The translations under genes and the position numbers were made by a program. From assembly GCA_020057015.1 (NCBI GenBank), contig JAGVGS010000084.1:1-6922 (forward strand): a DNA stretch of 6,922 bases. Direction: 5' to 3'. The stretch is from Candidatus Omnitrophota bacterium (GTDB lineage: Bacteria > Omnitrophota > Gorgyraeia > Aquiviventales > Aquiviventaceae). This document shows, piece by piece, positions 1-6,277 of the stretch; positions within the stretch are counted from its first letter, which is position 1; each line of letters starts with the position of its first letter. A model generated the notes under the pieces. It did not search any database. It was not told where the DNA came from and was given only the letters and a program-made list of their open reading frames with translations.

Positions 1-116
1 CCCCACGCCGGCCGCAGCCAACGACGCCGATAGTGCGGCGGGGCGAGGTCCGGCGGGGGGGGTGCGCGCGGCAGGACCCGTCAAATTCAGGCAGTACCCG
101 AGGGGCATTTGTGTGC
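1..116. other. Upstream region without recognisable gene
   Basis: I see no credible coding sequence here. One frame ends in a TAG at 31-33 and could be the last codons of an upstream + strand gene, but ten codons are too few to identify. The frame shared with rpoN is open through this stretch, but it encodes low-complexity Ala/Gly/Arg-rich sequence unlike the N-terminus of any sigma-54. The stretch contains a run of eight G at 55-62 and a short GC hairpin (CGCCG at 25-29 with CGGCG at 36-40). The hairpin has no T-run after it, so it is not a convincing terminator. Any enhancer site for a sigma-54 activator would be expected in or upstream of this stretch, but none could be identified. Confidence 0.4.
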
Positions 117-133
117 TTGGCATGGTATGTGCT
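117..133 (+). promoter_or_regulatory. Putative sigma-54 (-24/-12) promoter of rpoN
   Basis: The sequence TTGGCATGGTATGTGCT matches the consensus YTGGCACGRNNNTTGCW at nearly every defined position. The only differences are T for C at 123 and G for T at 129. The invariant GG (119-120) and GC (131-132) are separated by exactly the required 10 bases. Transcription would start near 144, giving a leader of about 35 nt before the rpoN ATG at 179. Known biology: sigma-54 promoters need an AAA+ activator, and some bacteria autoregulate rpoN. That this promoter is used, and whether its effect is activation or repression, is inference. Confidence 0.68.
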
Positions 134-168
134 ATGCTCTGGACACTACCCTCCCAGCGGCCCAATAC

Positions 169-174
169 AGGAGG
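169..174 (+). promoter_or_regulatory. Ribosome binding site deciding the rpoN start
   Basis: AGGAGG lies four bases before the ATG at 179. It fixes the start over the in-frame GTG at 62 and ATGs at 122 and 134, which lack such a site. Those codons also lie upstream of the start expected from the -24/-12 promoter (about 144). Confidence 0.8.
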
Positions 175-178
175 CAGC

Positions 179-1582
179 ATGTCCTTGGAAGCTAAGCAAA
201 CCATGCAGCAGCGCCTGCTGCTGGCGCCCAATATTACCTTAGCCCTCGAGGTGCTGCGGCTGCCCTTGATGGAAATGCAAGGCTTCCTGCAGCAGCAAGC
301 CGAAGAAAATCCTCTGCTTGAAATCGCCACATCCGATGAGCCTTCCAACGAGCCCGGCACGCCGGATACGCCTGAGCCCCCCACCCCAGAGAATCCCCCG
401 AACCTGGAAAGCCCTTGGGAACGATTGGGCAGCGCCGAAGAACACACCGAAGACCCCACCCAAGATGATGGCGAACGGTTCGTCGATCAGCGGCTCGTGG
501 CCAGCATGTCGCTGGAGGAGTCGCTGCGGCTGCAGCTGGGCTGTCAGGTGCTGCCGCCGGATCAGCGGCGCTGGGGCGAGGCGCTCATCAACCGGCTCAA
601 TGAAGCAGGCTATTTGGATAGCCCGCTGGAGACGCTCGCCGAGGAGTGGCATACGACGGTCGCACAGCTGGAGCCGGTGCTCAAAATCATCCAGCGCTTT
701 GACCCACCTGGCATTGGCGCGCGCGACTTGCGCGAGTGCCTGATGCTGCAGCTCGAGCAGCGGCAAGCCACGGCGCACTTGGCCTACCGGATTGTGCAGG
801 AGCACTTCCTGCTCTTCACCCAGCACCGGGTGGCGAGCTTGACGGCCGCCACGGGGGCGACGCCTGCCGAAGTCACCGAGGCCCTCAGCGAGCTCAAACA
901 TCTGAACCCTAAGCCGGCGCGTAGCTTCGGCGGCCAGCTGCCGCCGACCATTGTGCCTGATCTCATCGTGCACCACCGCGAACGGCACTACGACGTCGAA
1001 CTCAATGACCAAGAGCTGCCGCGCGTCACGATCAATCGCACGTATTATAAAATGCTGCACGATCGCAAGACGCCGGAAGATGTGCGCGCCTTCCTGCAGG
1101 GCAAATTCCGCAAGGCCACGTGGCTGATCAAGGCCATTGATGAGCGCAACGCCACGCTGCTGGCGATCGCACGCTGCCTCATCAGCCTGCAGCGCGGGTT
1201 CCTCGACCAAGGGCCCGAGGCCATCAAGCCCCTCACGCAAGCCCAGGTGGCCCAAGTCGTAGGTCGCCACCCCTCCACCGTCAGCCGCGCCATTGCCAGC
1301 AAGACGATCGACACGCCCTACGGCATCTTCCGCCTGGAGCAGCTCTTTGCCAGCAGCGTGCCGCAAGAAGCGCACAACGGCGGCGGATCGATCTCCGATG
1401 AGCACATTAAGGCCGAGATCGTGCGCCTCACCGCCGGGGAGGATCGCCAGCACCCGCTCAGCGACGAAGCCATCGCCCAGCGCCTGGCGCAACGTCATAT
1501 CGTGGTCGCGCGTCGCACGATCGCCAAGTACCGCACCAGCCTCAGGATCCTGCCGGCGCACCTGCGCCGCCGCCTGCAGTAA
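179..1582 (+). CDS. rpoN: RNA polymerase sigma-54 factor
   Basis: This 467-residue protein is the alternative sigma factor that directs core RNA polymerase to -24/-12 promoters and needs ATP-driven enhancer-binding activators to open them. The length fits the family (E. coli 477). Residues 1-49 form region I, Gln/Leu-rich and ending in the typical ENPLLE. Residues 50-105 are the acidic, Pro-rich region II linker. The core-binding region spans about 105-300, with the conserved FDPPGIGARDLRECL at 174-188 and LNPKP at 242-246. A helix-turn-helix follows at about 351-373 (AQVAQVVGRHPSTVSRAI), and the signature RpoN box ARRTIAKYRT is at 444-453, reading ARRT-I-AKYR instead of the commoner ARRTVAKYR. 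Nothing essential appears missing. The start at 179 was chosen because of the AGGAGG site and because region I then begins at the N-terminus. The gene sits directly behind a candidate sigma-54 promoter. Its frequent downstream partners in other bacteria (hpf/raiA, ptsN) are absent. Confidence 0.97.
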   Translation: MSLEAKQTMQQRLLLAPNITLALEVLRLPLMEMQGFLQQQAEENPLLEIATSDEPSNEPGTPDTPEPPTPENPPNLESPWERLGSAEEHTEDPTQDDGERFVDQRLVASMSLEESLRLQLGCQVLPPDQRRWGEALINRLNEAGYLDSPLETLAEEWHTTVAQLEPVLKIIQRFDPPGIGARDLRECLMLQLEQRQATAHLAYRIVQEHFLLFTQHRVASLTAATGATPAEVTEALSELKHLNPKPARSFGGQLPPTIVPDLIVHHRERHYDVELNDQELPRVTINRTYYKMLHDRKTPEDVRAFLQGKFRKATWLIKAIDERNATLLAIARCLISLQRGFLDQGPEAIKPLTQAQVAQVVGRHPSTVSRAIASKTIDTPYGIFRLEQLFASSVPQEAHNGGGSISDEHIKAEIVRLTAGEDRQHPLSDEAIAQRLAQRHIVVARRTIAKYRTSLRILPAHLRRRLQ

Positions 1583-1608
1583 CCGCCTTCCCTTGTCGCT
1601 TTCGCCTC

Positions 1609-1636
1609 TACTCAGGTAAGCTTGTACTTAAGTAAG
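1609..1636. repeat. Tandem 12-bp direct repeat, second copy palindromic
   Basis: TACTCAGGTAAG (1609-1620) is repeated as TACTTAAGTAAG (1625-1636), differing at two positions, with a 16-bp period (about one and a half helical turns). The second copy contains the perfect 10-bp palindrome TACTTAAGTA (1625-1634). Placement between rpoN and the secreted-protein genes fits an operator for a dimeric regulator, but no regulator is known for it and it could be chance. Confidence 0.4.
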
Positions 1637-1645
1637 ACCCACTGT

Positions 1646-1736
1646 CCAGGTCACGGAGAATTGACTCAGACTAACAGGAGGACGATATGCCAGCAGCGGC
1701 GAGCATTAACCTGCCTAAGAGTCTGGTGACTCCTGG
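1646..1736 (+). promoter_or_regulatory. Possible attenuator: antiterminator pairing
   Basis: CCAGG (1646-1650) can pair with CCTGG (1732-1736), and TCAC (1651-1654) with GTGA (1726-1729). Together they give nine base pairs with a two-base bulge on the 3' side. This helix uses bases needed by the terminator-like hairpin at 1713-1737, so the two structures exclude each other. The ribosome binding site at 1676-1681 would lie in the loop of the long-range helix. Both structures can be read in the sequence; a regulatory switch is inference. No known riboswitch class was recognised. Confidence 0.35.
1676..1681 (+). promoter_or_regulatory. Ribosome binding site of the small secreted protein
   Basis: AGGAGG stands five bases before the ATG at 1687. 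It supports that start even though the resulting coding sequence begins with a terminator-like hairpin. The context ACAGGAGG resembles that of rpoN. Confidence 0.7.
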
Positions 1737-2001
1737 CTTTTTTTTACGTTCTATCTATATTTCTTTTGCAATGTTTTCATTTATAGCATCCTCCATAGCC
1801 TCGCCGGATCAACCCCTCGCTCGATATGCCCGGCGCATTGAGCAATTACAAACGCGGATGGATGGCGCCCTAGAACCGAAGCAGCGGGCAGCGATCGAGC
1901 GCCAGCTGCAGCATGTCCAGCGACTGGTGGAACGACGCCAACGGATCCTCGAACGACGGCAACATCGACAGTCGCAGCACATCCCCAAGGGGCGCCCATG
2001 A
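1687..2001 (+). CDS. Small secreted helical (coiled-coil-like) protein
   Basis: This 104-residue protein belongs to no family I recognise. A hydrophobic segment at about residues 18-37 (GFFLRSIYISFAMFSFIASS) ends in SIA-SP, a plausible signal peptidase I site after Ala38. The N-region is longer than usual. The mature part is almost wholly charged and Gln-rich, with two predicted helices at about 44-59 and 65-95. They are separated by Gly60 and Pro64, so a helical hairpin is likely. The basic tail is rich in Arg, Gln and His. The stop overlaps the start of the giant secreted gene as ATGA, so the two are probably translated together and the small protein may assist or bind the large one (inference). 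Positions 1738-1790, coding for the signal segment, are strikingly AT-rich. An alternative start at the in-frame ATG 1771 would avoid the terminator-like hairpin but would leave only a very short hydrophobic segment, so 1687 is preferred. Confidence 0.62.
   Translation: MPAAASINLPKSLVTPGFFLRSIYISFAMFSFIASSIASPDQPLARYARRIEQLQTRMDGALEPKQRAAIERQLQHVQRLVERRQRILERRQHRQSQHIPKGRP
1713..1745 (+). terminator. Rho-independent terminator-like hairpin with U8 tract
   Basis: The stem is GAGTC (1719-1723) with GACTC (1728-1732) around a TGGT loop. It is extended across a small interruption by GCC (1713-1715) with GGC (1735-1737), and A1717-T1734 may also pair. Eight T residues follow immediately (1738-1745). 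This is the standard intrinsic terminator layout, but it lies 26-58 bases into the coding sequence that starts at 1687. It may end rpoN transcripts, act as an attenuator relieved by translating ribosomes, or show that the real start of the next gene is further downstream. Confidence 0.5.
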
Positions 2002-5000
2002 AACGCACGCTGGTAGCCGTTGGTTTGCTGCTCCTTACCGGCGTGCTAAGCCCTTGGTGTCATGCCAGTACCTATTCACTCACCACGCCTGTCCCCCAGA
2101 CTACGGCAACGACCGAGGATTCGATGCTCGATGTAGCGGGGCCCCTCTCGGAAGACGCTGATTTTGACGGGACAAACGAACTCATCACGGCGGATAACAC
2201 GGTCTTCTTTTACCGATTGAATGGCGCCCTGTGGCAGGACATCGCTCTCGGCGGATCCCCCTTCATCAGCATGGACCAGAAGGACTTTCATGAAATCGCC
2301 AGTTCCGGCGACGTGCTGGCGCTGCTGGCTGGATCGACCACCTTCGCCTCCCTGCCGGGATGGCCCGCGTCGGAGATTGCCGATAGCGCGATGAGCATCG
2401 CGGACTTTAACCAGGATGGCATCAACGACTACGCCTACGTGGAATACGACACCGCCTACATCCGGGGACGTCATGGCGGCCTCTTACCGGGCTGGCCTGT
2501 GGACTTGGAGGCCTCAGCTCAATTGTCCTTCGATGGATTGGCCAGCACCGTTGAAGATGCGACCCCCTTTGTGGTCGGTGATTTGGATCGCGATGGCGCG
2601 CCGGATCTCATCCTGACGGGGAGCGTTGAAAAAACCGTCTGCTTAAATCTTAATACGGATGCCCCGGTCTCCTGTGACTACGAGGATGCGTACGAAGTGG
2701 ATTTGACATTGCCCAGCCTGCGGGCGCTGCGAGCCAATGGCCAACTTCTAGACTCTTGGACGGCCTCCGGCGAGGGCGAGCGGTTTATCGGGGCCCCCGT
2801 CATGTTCGCAAGCAGCTCTTCGATACGCAAAGTGCTGGTCGCCTATGCCGAAGATTGCACCCGCGACGATCCAACCTCAAGCGACCCGGAAGACGTCATT
2901 GATTACGTCAAAGCCGGTGTTCATGACTTTACTTCCAGCTTGACGAATAGTGGGAAGGCCCGTTTCAGCAATGATGATAGTGAGCCTCAATTTGGCGCCG
3001 TCGTGGGCAATGTGGACCAGGATGCCTATCCAGATGTGTTGCTGGTCGATGACGGTGTGGGTGCGTTAGCCGATGCAGATGTCGTGCTCTCCGAGCCCCC
3101 GGCGCGCGTGCATCTTTTTCGAGGCAGCGGCTTTACGAGCGAGGCCGAAGGTTGGCCCGTGCCGCTCGCCGAAGCGCCCTCAGGGCCACCCATTATAGGC
3201 GACATTGACGGCAACGGGGATCAGGAGGTGCTGATCGGTACGGCAGAGGGCATCGCGGCGTTCCATCATGACGGCGAGCCCTATCGCGTCATGCAAGGCA
3301 CCGTCGATACCTTTGTCGGCGTTGTGCGTTCGGAAACCACGAATGACTACAAAAGAGATCTCTTTCCGAAAAGTCCCGTCGCCGGCACCACCAATGTCGC
3401 GGTCTATTTCAAGCGCCTGGAACTGGCAGAGAATGTCGATTACGTCTACATCTACCCTGGCAATGTGACGTTGCCACCTATCGAGCTCTTCGATGTCTGG
3501 CAAACCACGCATCCCCCCTTGATGAAGCTGACAGGCACGTATTTCGGCTGGACGCCCTCCTTTCCCGGCAGTCAAGTGCACGTCGTGTTACGCACCAACG
3601 CTTCACGTGATTATTACGGGTATATCATCGATAAAGTGATGCGCAACGCAGTGCGCAACGAGCCGTTTGCCGCTTACGCGCCCGGCGATGTCTTGGGCTC
3701 GCCCTGGCTTGGCGACGCGGATCAAGACGGTATTTTGGACTTACTCTATAACGACGGCAGCACACTTCGCTTGCTGAGATTGAACATCCCCTACCGGCCG
3801 GAATTTCTGGAATGGCCCATGTACCGGCATGATGCCCAGCGCTCCAACACGTATCTCAAGCCCCAGCCGCGCCCGGCCAATACCGCCCCGCAATTGCAGC
3901 CCATCACGAACCGCACTGTCAAGGAGGGCAACGTCCTGGCGTTGACCTTGCGGGCCTCGGATGCGGAACGGCAACCGCTCAGTTACAACGTGGTCTTTCC
4001 TGCCACGCGCCCCCCCGGCTCCCAGTACGATGCGGGCATGAAAATCTTTCGTCTAGCCCCGGCGGTGGGCTCGCTGCCCGCCACCGAAACCGGGCGGAAT
4101 TACGCCCCAGTCCGTTTTACCGTATCCGACGGCAGTGCGACCGACTATGAAGATGTCGTGTTCCGGATTGAGCGCTCCCAGCCCCCAAGCTTCACGCCCG
4201 GCACGTTGAATGACCGCACGGTGGCGGAAGGTGCCAGTTTGGCATTCACCGTCACGGCGACCGATCCCAACAGTCAAGACGAGATGTTTTTCAGCGCGAC
4301 GGGTCTGCCCACTGGGGCCACGTTCAGCCCCACGGGGGCCTTTAGCTGGCGCCCGGAATTCAACCAATCAAGGTCCTACGTTGTCTCCGTGACGGTGAGC
4401 GATGGCCAGCTCACCGCGACAGGGGCCTTGCGGATTACTGTCAGCGATGTGCCGGTGACCCTTTCGGGGGTGAGTGACACGCCGGATCCGCTGGGCCTCA
4501 AGCAGAACGGCAGCCTCGTGGTAGATGCCACAATTCAGGCGGGGTTGAATCATGCAGCCAATTGGACCGTGGCGTTAGCAGCCAGCTCAGCGCCCGCCAC
4601 CGTGCTCAGGCGGCTGCAGGGCAGCGGGTCAAGTATTCAGGCGATATGGAACGGTAAGAATGACGCCGGGGCCGCCTTGCCCGCAGGCACCTACACGTAT
4701 CAGATCACGGCCACGGATAGCGGGAATAGTCAGGCGTCGGCGAACGGTTTCATCACGATTGCGACCCTCGCTACCCTGTTTTCCGAAACGTTTGAGTCCG
4801 GGGCAACCGGCTGGGCAGCCAAGGGCTTGTGGCACGCTTCCACCGTGCGCGCCGGCAGTCCGGTGACCAGCTACGTCTATAACGACGGCGCTGATTATGA
4901 TACCGGGGTAGCCAACAGCGGCACTTTAACCTCTCCGTCGATCAACCTGGCCCAGGTAACCTCCGCAACCCTGAGCTTCCGAAGTTTCCACCGCACCGAA

Positions 5001-6257
5001 TCTTCGGCATGGTTCGATGTGCGGACGGTTGAGGTCTCCTCGAACGGCGGCACGACCTGGACCGTGTTGAAAACCCTAAGCAACGACGGTCAAGGCGTCT
5101 GGAGCACCGTCGGGGTGGATCTGGCCAGCCAACTTGGCCAGACGATTCGGGTGCGGTTCCAGTTCAATACACAGGATGCCATCGACAATGCCTACGAAGG
5201 CTGGTACATCGATGATGTCCAGGTCGTAGGCAGCACGCCCTCCAAAGACGACACCCCGCCGACCCTGAGCTTCATCAGCCCGACGCCCGAAGCCGACGCC
5301 GAGCTGGGCGCGCCGATGACGGTCAAGCTCGCAGTGGAAGCCCAGGATGCCTCCGGCATCGCAAGGGTGGAGTTCTGTGACGGTACCGCGCCTTGCATCA
5401 CCGATACGACCGCCCCCTACAGCTACGCTTGGCCGATCACGAGCACGACGGCCCTCGACGCGCATAGCTGGCGCATCATCGCCCGGGACAACTCCGTTAA
5501 TCAGAATCAGAGTGTCGTGCAGCGCACGTTCTATGTGCTGGATATGCAAAAGCCTGTCGTGGCCTTCACGAGCCCGGCCGCGGGCCTGCTCATCATTCCG
5601 CCCCAGCAAGTGCTGCTCGCGGCTACCGCGAGCGATAACGACGCCGTCAGTTATGTGGAATTCTATGGGACTGGCGAACAACTCATCCCCAATGACACGA
5701 CCAGTCCGTATAGCTATCTCTGGAATGTCACCAATGCGACGCGGCCCGGCCAGCGGGTCTTGTTTGCGACTGCCCGAGATCGCTCCGGCAACATGCAGTC
5801 CGTCCAGCGCAATGTTACCGTCACGCGGCTCACGAACGGCCATTTCGAGAACGGTGAGGCAGATTGGGGCTTCCCCTTATTTCCGGTACCATCCGTCCAG
5901 CGCATCACACTCCCTGCCCCGCGGGGCGGGGTAGCTAAGCTCACCCTCAGCAGCCAGATATGCTCGCTCGTCCACAGCCGGACCCCTGTGCAGGCAGGAC
6001 AGTCCTATCAGCTCACCGTAACGCAGAAGGCCGAAGGAGTCACCAGATATGGCATGATCCGTGTTCATTGGCTCAACGCGGCGGGGTCCAACGCAGGGCT
6101 TGCGCCCTCGGACACGCCCATATTTTACGGCACGAGCGATTGGACTACGGTGACAACCGTCATAAAGGCCCCCACGGGTGCTACGAGCGCGCAGGTTGAT
6201 CTGCGCGCGTACCCAGGGACCGGGGCGGTGTATTTCGACGATGTGACCCTGTACTAA
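1998..6257 (+). CDS. Giant secreted beta-propeller / CUB-like / Ig-like / jelly-roll protein
   Basis: This 1419-residue exported protein has a signal peptide at 1-23 (cut after CHA). The N-terminal propeller is of FG-GAP/VCBS type, with calcium-binding-like loops at 53 (DADFDG), 136 (DFNQDGIND), 195 (DLDRDGAPD), 338 (NVDQDAYPD), 402 (DIDGNGDQE) and 573 (DADQDGILD). It closes with the WPMYRHDAQRSN signature at 606. Between the last two loops, about 442-548 looks like an inserted CUB-type domain. Next come two cadherin/He_PIG-type Ig domains (628-726, 728-817) and a FlgD-type Ig domain (818-927, with WNGKNDAGAALPAGTYTYQI from 884). A MAM-like jelly roll follows (928-1080, WYIDDVQVV near its end), then two related Big_7-type domains (about 1085-1182 and 1183-1277, sharing VEF and PYSY-W). 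The last segment, 1278-1419, resembles a carbohydrate-binding jelly roll ending in VYFDDVTLY. No catalytic motif, PEP-CTERM, LPXTG or recognisable type IX signal is visible. An extracellular adhesin or matrix role is inferred. AAGGGG at 1987-1992 is a moderate ribosome binding site, and the start overlaps the preceding stop. Confidence 0.9.
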   Translation: MKRTLVAVGLLLLTGVLSPWCHASTYSLTTPVPQTTATTEDSMLDVAGPLSEDADFDGTNELITADNTVFFYRLNGALWQDIALGGSPFISMDQKDFHEIASSGDVLALLAGSTTFASLPGWPASEIADSAMSIADFNQDGINDYAYVEYDTAYIRGRHGGLLPGWPVDLEASAQLSFDGLASTVEDATPFVVGDLDRDGAPDLILTGSVEKTVCLNLNTDAPVSCDYEDAYEVDLTLPSLRALRANGQLLDSWTASGEGERFIGAPVMFASSSSIRKVLVAYAEDCTRDDPTSSDPEDVIDYVKAGVHDFTSSLTNSGKARFSNDDSEPQFGAVVGNVDQDAYPDVLLVDDGVGALADADVVLSEPPARVHLFRGSGFTSEAEGWPVPLAEAPSGPPIIGDIDGNGDQEVLIGTAEGIAAFHHDGEPYRVMQGTVDTFVGVVRSETTNDYKRDLFPKSPVAGTTNVAVYFKRLELAENVDYVYIYPGNVTLPPIELFDVWQTTHPPLMKLTGTYFGWTPSFPGSQVHVVLRTNASRDYYGYIIDKVMRNAVRNEPFAAYAPGDVLGSPWLGDADQDGILDLLYNDGSTLRLLRLNIPYRPEFLEWPMYRHDAQRSNTYLKPQPRPANTAPQLQPITNRTVKEGNVLALTLRASDAERQPLSYNVVFPATRPPGSQYDAGMKIFRLAPAVGSLPATETGRNYAPVRFTVSDGSATDYEDVVFRIERSQPPSFTPGTLNDRTVAEGASLAFTVTATDPNSQDEMFFSATGLPTGATFSPTGAFSWRPEFNQSRSYVVSVTVSDGQLTATGALRITVSDVPVTLSGVSDTPDPLGLKQNGSLVVDATIQAGLNHAANWTVALAASSAPATVLRRLQGSGSSIQAIWNGKNDAGAALPAGTYTYQITATDSGNSQASANGFITIATLATLFSETFESGATGWAAKGLWHASTVRAGSPVTSYVYNDGADYDTGVANSGTLTSPSINLAQVTSATLSFRSFHRTESSAWFDVRTVEVSSNGGTTWTVLKTLSNDGQGVWSTVGVDLASQLGQTIRVRFQFNTQDAIDNAYEGWYIDDVQVVGSTPSKDDTPPTLSFISPTPEADAELGAPMTVKLAVEAQDASGIARVEFCDGTAPCITDTTAPYSYAWPITSTTALDAHSWRIIARDNSVNQNQSVVQRTFYVLDMQKPVVAFTSPAAGLLIIPPQQVLLAATASDNDAVSYVEFYGTGEQLIPNDTTSPYSYLWNVTNATRPGQRVLFATARDRSGNMQSVQRNVTVTRLTNGHFENGEADWGFPLFPVPSVQRITLPAPRGGVAKLTLSSQICSLVHSRTPVQAGQSYQLTVTQKAEGVTRYGMIRVHWLNAAGSNAGLAPSDTPIFYGTSDWTTVTTVIKAPTGATSAQVDLRAYPGTGAVYFDDVTLY

Positions 6258-6277
6258 AGGGCTGGCGGGTGAGGCGA

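Noticed and set aside
62..178. N-terminal extension of RpoN starting at GTG 62
   Set aside because: The extension does not resemble sigma-54. It overlaps the -24/-12 element, and the AGGAGG site fits the ATG at 179.
33..242. 69-codon + strand frame overlapping the rpoN start
   Set aside because: Its Arg/Cys-rich composition has no recognisable features, and it overlaps rpoN and its promoter.
239..1561. Long open frame (440 codons) on the - strand opposite rpoN
   Set aside because: It lies wholly within the well-supported rpoN gene. Long antisense frames are expected in GC-rich coding DNA, and the translation shows no recognisable domain.
1593..1622. Possible sigma-70 promoter (TTGTCG with TAAGCT)
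   Set aside because: Only four and three of six positions match, so it is not distinguishable from background.
1583..1686. Known riboswitch class between rpoN and the small gene
   Set aside because: No core motif of common classes (c-di-GMP, cobalamin, glycine, SAM, TPP) was recognised. Only the attenuator-like pairings are supported.
1661..1689. TTGACT with GATATG 17 bases later as a sigma-70 promoter
   Set aside because: The -35 is good but the -10 is poor. Transcription would start inside the coding sequence beginning at 1687, after its ribosome binding site.
1998..2070. Lipoprotein signal on the giant protein (Cys21 near the end of the hydrophobic segment)
   Set aside because: The residues before the cysteine are SPW, which does not fit a lipobox. 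A signal peptidase I site after CHA fits better.
5076..5843. 255-codon open frame on the - strand inside the giant secreted gene
   Set aside because: The + strand frame is clearly real here (MAM-like and Big_7-type domains). The antisense translation has low-complexity composition and no motifs.
6200..6257. C-terminal sorting signal (PEP-CTERM, LPXTG or type IX) on the giant protein
   Set aside because: The protein ends in VYFDDVTLY, which belongs to the jelly roll. There is no hydrophobic segment with a basic tail and no recognisable sorting motif.
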